A stretch of DNA of 38,088 bases, taken from positions 1 to 38,088 of the forward strand of contig JAKAYQ010000007.1 of NCBI GenBank assembly GCA_021826725.1. Reading direction: 5' to 3'. Below are positions 16,920 to 24,161 of this stretch, in pieces. Each line of letters begins with the position of its first letter. Positions within the stretch are counted from its first letter, which is position 1. The notes beneath the pieces were generated by a model. That model did not search any database, was not told the DNA's origin, and saw only the letters and a program-made list of their open reading frames with translations. Position numbers and translations under genes: made by a program. This DNA comes from Actinomycetes bacterium (lineage in GTDB: Bacteria > Actinomycetota > Acidimicrobiia > Acidimicrobiales > UBA8190).

Positions 16920-18049
16920 AACGGTGCCTGTCGGACACCGCGCTGCTCGGAGTGGCGACCAGCGCCGCCCGGGCTGGGCCGGCCTACTTCGCCGGCACCG
17001 AGGCCGCTGCTCGTCCTGGTGCCGGCGCCGAGGCCGGTCTCGTCCACCCCAGGCACACCGCCGTCGGCCACGACGCCGGCACCACCTCCTCGGTCGGCAC
17101 GGTCCTCGGGCCACATCGGCTGGAAGCAGTACCACTGGTCGGGCGCCCGCCGCACCAGTCCCTCGAACGCGGCGGCGAGCTGCTGGGTGACCCGGCGCAC
17201 GTCCGATCGGAGGTCGTCGGTGCGCGAGGTGTCGATCGGCGGCAGGATCACCCCGGTGTGCGAGCGCCCAGGCCCCTGGTAGACAGCGACGGGCAGCAGG
17301 GCGGCACCGGTACGCAACGCGAGGGTGGCCGGGCCGGCGGGCATCGTGGTGGCGTCGCCGAAGAATTCGACCTCGACGCCGGTGCCGAGCAGGTCCCGGT
17401 CCGCCACCAACCCGACAAGTCCCCCGTCGCGAAGGGTACGGAGCAGCGCGGGGCCCGCGCTGCGGTCCAGGGGGACGATGGTCAGCCCGATGGCGGCGCG
17501 CTGCGCCACGAACCAGCGGTAGAGATCCTCGGGTTCGAGCACCTCGGCCACGGCCGTCATCGGGTAGCCGCGGCGGGCCAGCCAGGCGCCACCCCACTCC
17601 CAGCTACCGAGGTGCGGCAACGCCACGATGGCACCGGCGCCGCCGGCCATGGCCGCCTGCAGGTGCTCGTAGCCGGACTCGATGGACATTCGTGCGTCGA
17701 CGGCGGTTCCCGGCATCGACCCCAGGCGGGCCCCCTCGACCCAGTAGCGGGCGTAGTTGGCGAAGACGCGGCGCGCCCACGCTGTCACCTCGTCACGCTC
17801 CAGACGCCGGCCGAGCACCTTGGCCAGGTGCCGCTCGTACATGGCCCGGCGCCCGTCGCTGCGAGCGAGCACCAGGCGGCTCGCTGCCCGGGCACCGGCG
17901 AGCGCGGCGGGCTCGGGCACGTGCCCCATGACCGCGGCGAGCCCGCGGTAGGCACGGTAGGTCGCGGCCGCCTTCCGCTCAGGTGTCCACGCCGCTGACA
18001 GCGCTCGCCCGAACCGGCCGCTCCGGCCGTCGCGCACCGTGCCCCCCAT
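16916..18049 (-). CDS. Lysophospholipid acyltransferase, PatA/HtrB-like
   Basis: Members transfer a fatty acyl chain to a glycolipid at the membrane; mycobacterial PatA acylates the mannose of PIM. The product (377 residues) has YARYWVEGARL, then LPHLGSWEWGG holding the catalytic His and acidic residue, VPLDRSAG, GLVADRDLLG and FQPMWPEDR near the end of the domain. The final 60 residues are Gly-rich and lack conserved motifs. ATG at 18049 lies five bases after the pgsA-like stop, and the gene's own stop overlaps the GGDEF start. Function as a PIM acyltransferase is inferred from the family and the pgsA–patA–pimA order. Confidence 0.88.
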   Translation of the reverse strand: MGGTVRDGRSGRFGRALSAAWTPERKAAATYRAYRGLAAVMGHVPEPAALAGARAASRLVLARSDGRRAMYERHLAKVLGRRLERDEVTAWARRVFANYARYWVEGARLGSMPGTAVDARMSIESGYEHLQAAMAGGAGAIVALPHLGSWEWGGAWLARRGYPMTAVAEVLEPEDLYRWFVAQRAAIGLTIVPLDRSAGPALLRTLRDGGLVGLVADRDLLGTGVEVEFFGDATTMPAGPATLALRTGAALLPVAVYQGPGRSHTGVILPPIDTSRTDDLRSDVRRVTQQLAAAFEGLVRRAPDQWYCFQPMWPEDRADRGGGAGVVADGGVPGVDETGLGAGTRTSSGLGAGEVGRPSPGGAGRHSEQRGVRQAPL

Positions 18050-18054
18050 CCGTC

Positions 18055-19188
18055 TCAGCGGCTACCGGCGCCGGACCGCCGACCCGGACGTGTGCCGGTC
18101 CTGCCGGCGCGGCGCTCGCGCCGGGCACCCCCGGCACGGCTGACCGGTGCACCGGCACGCCGCGCCCGCCAGCGCGCCCACGGCTCACCACTTCGCCGCT
18201 GCTGGAGCCCGGCACGCCAGTCGGCGCCGATGCGCCGGTGGCCCGCAGGCTGGGTTCCACTGGCCCACACGCGAGGTCCCTCGGTCCGGGCCCTCGCCGC
18301 CCGCCACGACCGCCAGCGCGAGTCCACACGGCCCCGCCTCCACAGGAGCGGTGCGGGCTGGCCGACACCAGCACCGACACCAGGACCCACCCCGACCCTG
18401 GAACCGGCCGGCGCTGCTGCCAGGTCCCCGTCCTCGGCCGGCTCGGCGGCGCCCCTGGCCGCCGCTCCGGTCCCACCGCTGACGTCGGTGACATCCACGA
18501 CCGGTGCCAGCTCGCCATTCGCCACAGTGCCAGCGTGGCCGCTGGCCCCGGCAGTCGGAACGGCCCCGGCTGTGTCGCTGGTGGCGGCGGCTACGGCAGC
18601 CGATGCGGCCCGCCAGATCCGGGCGAAACGCCCGCATGCGGTGGCCGTGACCAGCCCCAGGAACACGACCAGCAGGGGCACCAGGACGGCTGGGTCGACA
18701 GCGGCGGCGATCAGCACCACCCCGAGAGCGATGAACCGCTCGGCCCGCTCCATCAGCCCGCCGCGGGCGGGAAGACCGAGCAGCTCGGCCTTAGCCCGCT
18801 CGTAGGAGATGAACCCGGTAACGGCGACGATGGCGAAGGGAAGGACGGCAACCGTGCCGTGGTGGCGAGCGGCCAGGTACCAGGCAAGCCCACCGTACAG
18901 AAACGCGTCGGCGACGCGGTCGGCGACGGAGTCGAGGAACGCGCCACGGACCGAGACCGTTCCGGTCGCCTTGGCCACCGGGCCGTCGAAGAGATCCGGC
19001 AAACCGGTTGCGACCATCAGGACGACGCCGATGGCGAAAGCCCCCGCGCCGATAGCCACCGCCGCGCCCACCGACATCGCCAGACCGGCGACGGTCAGGA
19101 CATCGGCCGCCACACCGGCCGACGCGAGCGCCTTGCCGATCGGGGTCGTGACCCCATCAACTGCGTGCCGGAACCGGCCGTCGAACAT
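18055..19188 (-). CDS. CDP-alcohol phosphatidyltransferase (PI synthase-like) with long C-terminal tail
   Basis: The family exchanges CMP of a CDP-diacylglycerol for an alcohol such as inositol phosphate, in the membrane. The signature D-x2-DG-x2-A-x-x8-G-x3-D-x3-D is present in DLFDGPVAKATG and GAFLDSVADR, with all acidic residues but with Lys in place of the usual Arg of DGxxAR. Hydrophobic segments cover residues 25–190. The normal family size is about 200–220 residues; this frame runs to 377 with an Ala/Gly/Arg-rich tail, strongly basic at the end. ATG at 19188 is preceded by AAAGGA. Phosphatidylinositol-phosphate synthase is the best guess from position upstream of PatA- and PimA-like genes; phosphatidylglycerol-phosphate synthase is the alternative. 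Confidence 0.85.
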   Translation of the reverse strand: MFDGRFRHAVDGVTTPIGKALASAGVAADVLTVAGLAMSVGAAVAIGAGAFAIGVVLMVATGLPDLFDGPVAKATGTVSVRGAFLDSVADRVADAFLYGGLAWYLAARHHGTVAVLPFAIVAVTGFISYERAKAELLGLPARGGLMERAERFIALGVVLIAAAVDPAVLVPLLVVFLGLVTATACGRFARIWRAASAAVAAATSDTAGAVPTAGASGHAGTVANGELAPVVDVTDVSGGTGAAARGAAEPAEDGDLAAAPAGSRVGVGPGVGAGVGQPAPLLWRRGRVDSRWRSWRAARARTEGPRVWASGTQPAGHRRIGADWRAGLQQRRSGEPWARWRARRAGAPVSRAGGARRERRAGRTGTRPGRRSGAGSR

Positions 19189-19270
19189 GCGAAGGATCCT
19201 TTGCGTGACTCTGGCGCGAGGATACCACCGGGCACGGGTGGGTCCCCGGTCGTGCCGCTTCGGGCCGCCC

Positions 19271-19299
19271 CTGACGGCGCACCGAGACGTCGGTAGGCT
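19271..19299 (+). promoter_or_regulatory. Predicted housekeeping promoter for the EF-G-like gene
   Basis: CTGACG (19271–19276) and TAGGCT (19294–19299) are separated by 17 bases, close to the actinobacterial TTGAC-N17-TANNNT pattern. Transcription would begin near 19306, giving a leader of about 110 nt with a strong ribosome binding site. The divergent pgsA-like operon starts at 19188, so this gap drives both directions. Confidence 0.5.
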
Positions 19300-19415
19300 G
19301 GGTGGTGGCCGAGTCGTCAGCCGACCCGAATGGCCCGGCCGGAGACGATGGGCCGCGGGGCCGTGCTCCGGGGCCACCCCGACGGTGGTCGACCGCCGGG
19401 GAAGGAGGAGCGCCC

Positions 19416-21449
19416 GTGCCGAGCTACCCGCCGCCCCGGATCCGCAATGTGGCCCTCGTCGGGCACAACGGCGTGGGAAAGACCACCCTGGCGGAGGCCT
19501 TGCTGGCGTCCACCGGGACCGTGGCCCGTCGTGGCCGGGTGGAGGACGGCACCACCGTCTGCGACTTCGAGCCCGAAGAGATCAAGCGCCAGATGTCGGT
19601 GCAGCTGGCGCTGGCGCCGTTCACCGTCGGTGACGTCAAGATCAACTTGATCGACACCCCGGGCTTCGCCGACTTCTTCGGCGAGGTACGCGCCGCTCTG
19701 TCGGTGGCGGACCTCGCCGTGGTGGTCGTGAGTGCCGTCGAGGGGATCGAGGCGCAGACCGAGGCGGCATGGGACCTGGCCGGGGAGCTGGGCCTGGCCC
19801 GACTGGTGTTCGTCAACAAGCTCGACCGCGAGCGGGCCAGCTTCGACCGGGTACTGGCCGAGCTCGTGGAGCGGTTCGGCGCCGGCATCGCTCCGCTCGA
19901 GCTGCCCCTCGGCGAAGAGCACGACCTGCGGGGCGTGGTGGACCTCCTGACCGACGAGGCCATCACCTACGACGGCGACGGCAGGTACACCGGGCCCATC
20001 CCCGCCGAGCTGGCGGCCGTGGAGCACCAGGTCCGCGAGCACCTGGTCGAGGGCATCGTGCTTGGCGACGACGCCCTGATGGAGCGATACCTGGACGGCG
20101 ACGTTCCCCCCACTGCCGAGCTCGAGGCGACGCTGGCCACCGGCATCGTCGACGGCGTGGTCTTCCCGGTGGTGTGCGGATCGGCGACCACCGGGGTGGG
20201 AGTGGACCGCCTGGCGTCGCTCATCGCGGAGATCGGGCCGCCGCCGGACCGGCGGCCGTCCTTCCGGGTCCGCGCCGGCGACGCCGAGCACGACGTGGTG
20301 TGCGACCCATCGGGCCAGCCGCTTGCCGTGGCCTTCAAGACGGTGTCGGACCCCTATGTGGGCCGCATCTCCCTGCTGCGGGCCCTGTCGGGCACGATCC
20401 GGCCGGACACCGTGCTCGCCAATCCCCGCACCCACGCGGAGGAGCGACTACACGTGCTGGAGCTATTGCGCGGCAAGGAGACCGAGCCGATGCCCGAGGT
20501 GCAGGCGGGCGACCTGTTCGCGGTGCCGAAATTGTCGGACACCGCCACAGGCGACACGCTGGCGCCGAAGGGGACACCGGTGGTGGTGCTCGACACCGCA
20601 CTGCCCGAGCCGACGGTGCTGGGCGTGGCCATCCAGCCGAAGTCCAAGGGGGACGAGGACAAGCTCATGACGGGCCTGCACCGGCTGCAGGACGAGGATC
20701 GCTCGCTGGTGGTGGAACGGATCGACGAGACCCACCAGACCGTGCTGCGCGGCGCGGGAGAGATGCACCTGGCCGTGGTGTGCGACCGGCTCCACCGGAA
20801 ATTCGGCGTGGACGTGGCCACGGAGGAGGTGAAGATCGCCTACCGCGAGACGATCACGAAAACGGCGGAGGCAGAGGGCAAGTACAAGAAGCAGACGGGG
20901 GGCCACGGCCAGTACGGAGTCGCCGTCTTGCGCGTCGCGCCCCTCGAGCGCGGCGCCGGGTTCCGTTTCGTCGACCAGGTGGTCGGCGGCGCCATACCCA
21001 AGCAGTACATCCCGGCGGTGGAGAAGGGCGTGGCCGAAGCCATGGAGTCCGGCGGCCCCAACGGGTTCCCGGTGGTGGACATCGAGGTGACCTGCCTGGA
21101 CGGCAAGTACCACCCGGTGGACTCATCGGAGATGAGCTTCAGGATGGCGAGCGCTCTGGCACTGCGCGAGGCGCTGGCCGCGGCGGGGCCGGTGGTGCTC
21201 GAACCGATCAGCATGGTCACAGTGACCGTTCCCGCCGCCATGCAGGGGGACGTGCTCGGGGACCTGAACGCCCGGCGCGGCCGGGTTCAGGGGACCGACA
21301 CGACCGGCGATGGCCGCCAGGTCATCACCGCGCTGGTCCCGACCGCCGAGATCCAGCGCTACGCGGTGGACCTGCGCTCGCTCACCGGTGGCCGCGGCCG
21401 GTTCACCGCCGAGCACCACCACTACGACACCACCGTAGCGAAGGCGTAG
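19416..21449 (+). CDS. Elongation factor G-like GTPase (EF-G2/FusA2 type)
   Basis: This is a translational GTPase with the EF-G domain layout but not the canonical factor. Of 677 residues, G1 is GHNGVGKTT (16–24), G3 DTPGF (80–84), G4 NKLD (134–137) and G5 CGSA. The switch-I RGITI motif of true EF-G is replaced by EEIKRQMSVQLAL, as in the EF-G2 subgroup (M. tuberculosis FusA2). Domain IV is present (KYKKQTGGHGQYG; YIPAVEKGV). It is not near rpsL, rpsG or tuf. GTG at 19416 is chosen because GGAGG lies seven bases upstream and the conserved start follows at once; an in-frame GTG at 19302 falls at or before the predicted transcription start. Its cellular role is not established. Confidence 0.9.
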   Translation: MPSYPPPRIRNVALVGHNGVGKTTLAEALLASTGTVARRGRVEDGTTVCDFEPEEIKRQMSVQLALAPFTVGDVKINLIDTPGFADFFGEVRAALSVADLAVVVVSAVEGIEAQTEAAWDLAGELGLARLVFVNKLDRERASFDRVLAELVERFGAGIAPLELPLGEEHDLRGVVDLLTDEAITYDGDGRYTGPIPAELAAVEHQVREHLVEGIVLGDDALMERYLDGDVPPTAELEATLATGIVDGVVFPVVCGSATTGVGVDRLASLIAEIGPPPDRRPSFRVRAGDAEHDVVCDPSGQPLAVAFKTVSDPYVGRISLLRALSGTIRPDTVLANPRTHAEERLHVLELLRGKETEPMPEVQAGDLFAVPKLSDTATGDTLAPKGTPVVVLDTALPEPTVLGVAIQPKSKGDEDKLMTGLHRLQDEDRSLVVERIDETHQTVLRGAGEMHLAVVCDRLHRKFGVDVATEEVKIAYRETITKTAEAEGKYKKQTGGHGQYGVAVLRVAPLERGAGFRFVDQVVGGAIPKQYIPAVEKGVAEAMESGGPNGFPVVDIEVTCLDGKYHPVDSSEMSFRMASALALREALAAAGPVVLEPISMVTVTVPAAMQGDVLGDLNARRGRVQGTDTTGDGRQVITALVPTAEIQRYAVDLRSLTGGRGRFTAEHHHYDTTVAKA

Positions 21450-21458
21450 CCGCAGCCG

Positions 21459-21494
21459 CCCACACCGCCACCCACACCGCCACCCACACCGCCG
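21459..21494. repeat. Three 12-bp tandem repeats between convergent genes
   Basis: cccacaccgcca occurs at 21459, 21471 and 21483 (last copy differs in its final base). It fills most of the 65-bp space between the EF-G-like stop and the end of the GAF–ANTAR gene and is non-coding. Confidence 0.9.
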
Positions 21495-21507
21495 CCAGCG
21501 GCTGGCG
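21493..21507. terminator. Palindrome between convergent genes, possible bidirectional terminator
   Basis: cgccagc and gctggcg surround a single base. The site lies between two convergent genes, where a two-way terminator would be expected, but there is no U-run in either direction and the loop would have to open some pairs. Confidence 0.3.
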
Positions 21508-21514
21508 CCCGCAA

Positions 21515-22276
21515 CTACGCTGTCGGCGGCAGGCCGGTCCGGGGCCGCTCGCCGGTGTCAACCAACCTCTGTGCCACCTCCCGCAGCTTGACGTTGAGAT
21601 GCTGCGAGGCTTGGCGCAGAATGGAAAATGCCTGCTCGGCCGTGACCCGCTCACGCTCCATCAAGATGCCCTGGGCTTGGCCGATCAACGCCCGAGTGGC
21701 CAGCGCCTGGTGCAGGTTCTCCTCGCGGACCGCATTGCGATCGTAGGTCCGCGCCAGGACGAGAGCCAAACCAGCCAGGCCGGCCAGGATCAGGCCCTTC
21801 GCCCGGTCGACGGCGCCGAATGCAGACGGGTACCGGGCATACAGCCCGAGCGCGCCGAAGGTGCCGTCGTCGGACAGGTGCAGCGCCAGCAGGCACCGGA
21901 TACCGGCCGCCGCCGCCGCCGGCCCGAACCTCGGCCACCGGGGATCGTCGGCCAGGTCCTCGGCGTAGCACGGGGCTCCCTGGGCGATGGCATCGAGGCA
22001 CGGTCCCTCGCCCGCCTCGATCTGCAGGGCGTCGGCGTTGCCCACAAGCTCGTCGGTGCGCACCGCGGTGGCGATCCCCCGCGACCGCGACACGAAGATG
22101 CCCGCGTAGTCACAGCCTTCGAGCGTGGCCACCGCCAGATCGACCACCGCCTGCAAGGTGGCCTCGACGCCACCAGCCGAGAACAGCGCCTGCGCCGTTC
22201 GGGTGAAGGTGGCGATCAGCGCTTCGGCAGGATCCTCTTCGGCGAAAGTCGGATCGTCTCGCTGGTGCACAGTCAT
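21515..22276 (-). CDS. GAF–ANTAR antitermination regulator
   Basis: ANTAR domains bind nascent RNA hairpins and prevent transcription termination; the GAF domain is a small-molecule or redox sensor. The 253-residue product has a GAF domain at about 20–165 (IEAGEGPCLDAI; DLADDPRWPRFG, typical of the GAF domains joined to ANTAR in actinobacteria) and an ANTAR at about 185–245 (ATRALIGQAQGILMERERVTAEQAFSILRQAS). ATG at 22276 follows GGGGAGG, though at only two bases; an upstream in-frame GTG at 22399 is possible. It is divergent from a related STAS–GAF–ANTAR gene. RNA targets are not identified here. Confidence 0.88.
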   Translation of the reverse strand: MTVHQRDDPTFAEEDPAEALIATFTRTAQALFSAGGVEATLQAVVDLAVATLEGCDYAGIFVSRSRGIATAVRTDELVGNADALQIEAGEGPCLDAIAQGAPCYAEDLADDPRWPRFGPAAAAAGIRCLLALHLSDDGTFGALGLYARYPSAFGAVDRAKGLILAGLAGLALVLARTYDRNAVREENLHQALATRALIGQAQGILMERERVTAEQAFSILRQASQHLNVKLREVAQRLVDTGERPRTGLPPTA

Positions 22277-22637
22277 TGCCTCCCCGACCGCTGCTCCTCG
22301 GCCCGTGCGGCTCCGCCGGATACGTTCCCGGTCCCCCACCGCTGGGTGATGGCGCCGTGGGCTGCCTCTGATGGATTGGAGGTGTACGGTGGAGTTCACC
22401 TTCGAAAGTGAGGGTACCTGAGGGGACGGCGTGCCGGCCCCGGTACATCCTCGGAGGCGACGCTACCGTGTCGATACCCGTGCTGCCGCTCCCATGCGGT
22501 GGTGTTGTTCCCACCTCGGGCACGTCCACTCCTGCCCATGGGTCCCGCGCTGATCGGACCCGATCGCCGGCAGGTGGGCCGGCCGCCGAAGCTCGTGCTG
22601 GCGCGGCGAGGCGGGCGCCTCGTGACAGGTGGGCACG
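22277..22637. other. 361-bp divergent intergenic region between two ANTAR genes
   Basis: No gene is convincing here; a frame from 22408 to 22641 on plus is Pro/Gly/Arg-rich and unfamiliar. The interesting part is 22394–22417, a possible stress-sigma promoter with a near-palindrome inside it. If that promoter is used, the STAS–GAF–ANTAR mRNA would have a leader of more than 200 nt, long enough to hold regulatory RNA structure. Confidence 0.5.
22394..22417 (+). promoter_or_regulatory. Possible SigB/SigF-type promoter with internal near-palindrome
   Basis: GTTCAC (22394–22399) and GGGTAC (22412–22417), separated by 12 bases, resemble the GTTT-N12–15-GGGTA pattern of general-stress sigma factors. 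Between them, caccttcgaaagtg (22397–22410) is a palindrome with one mismatch and could bind a repressor. Confidence 0.3.
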
Positions 22638-23885
22638 ATGACTGCGCTGCAGGGCAACAACCGTGATTTCGGTGTTGTCACCAACATGATCGGCGATCAG
22701 GTCGTGCTCACCGTCAACGGCGACATCGACCTGACCAGTGCCCCCCGGCTCGCGGCCGCTCTCGACGATGCCATCGGCCGGGGTCATCGGTCTGTCGCAA
22801 TCGACCTGGCCGCTCTCGGGTTCATGGGAATCGCCGGCCTGCGGCTCATCGCCGGGGCGACGGCGCGCCTGGCGGCGTCGGGCGGCGAGCTCGTCATCCA
22901 CACAGCTCCGACCCACGTCCGCCGGATGCTCGACATCACCGGCCTCGGTGCCCGCGTCCGGCTGGAGGACGGGCACCCCTGCGCGACGCGCCCTGGACCC
23001 GACGCCGCAGGCTCCGTCTCCGTGCTGCAAGACACCGACGCCGCATCCCCGGTCGACGCCGAATCCCCAATCGACACCGTGTCACGAGCCGATGCCGTGT
23101 CACGAGCCGACACCGTGTCACGAGCCGACGCCGTGTCACGAGCCGACGCTGCATCACGAGCCGACACGCGCAGTCGGATAGCCGCCCTGTCAGCCGGTGA
23201 CGACGTCGTGGACGGCATCGTGCGCCTGGTGGTGACCCTGGCTCGGGCCACCGTGGGCGGCGCCGACGGCGTGAGCGTGTCGCTCCGACGCCATGGACGC
23301 CTCGCCACGGTTGCCGCCAGCGACCAGACCATCTCAGACATGGACGCCCACCAGTACGCCACCGGCGAGGGCCCCTGCGTCGATGCATCGCGGACAGGGA
23401 CCTGGTTCCACACCGCGTCTCTCGCGGACGAGCACCGCTGGCCTGCCTTCTCCCCACTGGCTCGCACGCTCGGCATCAACGCCATCCTGTCCGCCCCGCT
23501 GGTCGCCCACGACCAGCCGGTCGGCTCCCTGAACATCTACTCGAGAGCGACGGGCGCCTTCGCCGTGGCGGACCAGGAGCTGGCGATGGCGTTCGCCCAC
23601 CAGGCCTCGCTCGTCCTCACCGACGTCGGCGTGGGCCTCCCCGACGACCAGCTGAGTCGCAGGCTCACCGACGCGCTCCGGACGCGAGAGGTCATCGCCC
23701 AGGCGGTCGGGGTGGTCATGGAGCGCCAGGGGGTTGGCGAGGAAGAGGCCTACACGAACCTCCGCCGCACCTCCCAACGAACGAGCCGGCCACTTCGCGC
23801 GCACGCACAGGAGATCGTCTCCTCGATCCGACGTCCGCTTCCAGATCCACCTCGACCCGAGCCGGTGATCGGGCGCCATGGATAG
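22638..23885 (+). CDS. STAS–GAF–ANTAR fusion regulator
   Basis: The 415-residue protein joins three regulatory modules. A STAS domain (about 12–115; VNGDIDLTSAPRL) resembles anti-sigma-factor antagonists, but the usual FLDSSGL phosphoserine motif reads FMGIAGL (62–68), so the phosphorylatable serine is missing. A linker of SRADA/SRADT hexapeptides (148–177) leads to a GAF domain (about 185–330; ATGEGPCVDASRTGTWF) and a C-terminal ANTAR (REVIAQAVGVVMERQGVGEEEA). ATG at 22638 follows AGGTGGG; an in-frame GTG at 22629 is also possible. It is divergent from a GAF–ANTAR gene and overlaps the next small gene by eight bases. RNA-level control in a stress circuit is inferred. Confidence 0.87.
   Translation: MTALQGNNRDFGVVTNMIGDQVVLTVNGDIDLTSAPRLAAALDDAIGRGHRSVAIDLAALGFMGIAGLRLIAGATARLAASGGELVIHTAPTHVRRMLDITGLGARVRLEDGHPCATRPGPDAAGSVSVLQDTDAASPVDAESPIDTVSRADAVSRADTVSRADAVSRADAASRADTRSRIAALSAGDDVVDGIVRLVVTLARATVGGADGVSVSLRRHGRLATVAASDQTISDMDAHQYATGEGPCVDASRTGTWFHTASLADEHRWPAFSPLARTLGINAILSAPLVAHDQPVGSLNIYSRATGAFAVADQELAMAFAHQASLVLTDVGVGLPDDQLSRRLTDALRTREVIAQAVGVVMERQGVGEEEAYTNLRRTSQRTSRPLRAHAQEIVSSIRRPLPDPPRPEPVIGRHG
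23079..23168 (+). repeat. Five 18-bp tandem repeats in the STAS–GAF linker
   Basis: Units of gtgtcacgagccgaYRcc type occur at 23079, 23097, 23115, 23133 and 23151 (the last is diverged). They encode VSRADA/VSRADT hexapeptides. Two older copies (SPVDAE, SPIDTV) precede them, so seven degenerate copies can be read. Confidence 0.95.
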
Positions 23886-24114
23886 CAGCGCGGGTACGAC
23901 GTTGGACCGGGCCCGCGTGGACGCCGGGCTGTCGCATAGCGAGCTGTTCCTCCGCTACTTCGAGCTCGGCGGCATGAGCAGCGCCCTGGAGCTCGAGGCC
24001 TTCTGCTACGGAGCCATCCATCCGACCGCCCACGACTACGACGTGGTGGCCCACGCGCTCAACGAGCGCTTCTCCGAGCTCGGCCGGAACCACCCGGTCG
24101 CCTACTCGGACTGA
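23878..24114 (+). CDS. Small protein coupled to the STAS–GAF–ANTAR gene
   Basis: A 78-residue acidic-to-neutral soluble protein with no signal peptide or membrane segment. The ATG at 23878 lies inside the end of the preceding gene (8-bp overlap), which indicates co-expression. The sequence (LDRARVDAGLSHSELFLRYFELGG … HALNERFSELGRNHPVAY) looks like a structured helical protein rather than a chance frame. I recall similar short proteins in actinobacteria but cannot name a function; a partner for the ANTAR protein is a guess from the overlap. Confidence 0.75.
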   Translation: MDSSAGTTLDRARVDAGLSHSELFLRYFELGGMSSALELEAFCYGAIHPTAHDYDVVAHALNERFSELGRNHPVAYSD

Positions 24115-24161
24115 GCCTGCCGGGACCGGCGGGTGGCGCCCCCGACGTCGGCCAGGCGCGC

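Noticed and set aside
19302-19415. Extended N-terminus of the EF-G-like gene from GTG 19302
   Set aside because: The predicted −10 box ends at 19299, so this codon would be at or before the transcription start, and a strong ribosome site precedes GTG 19416.
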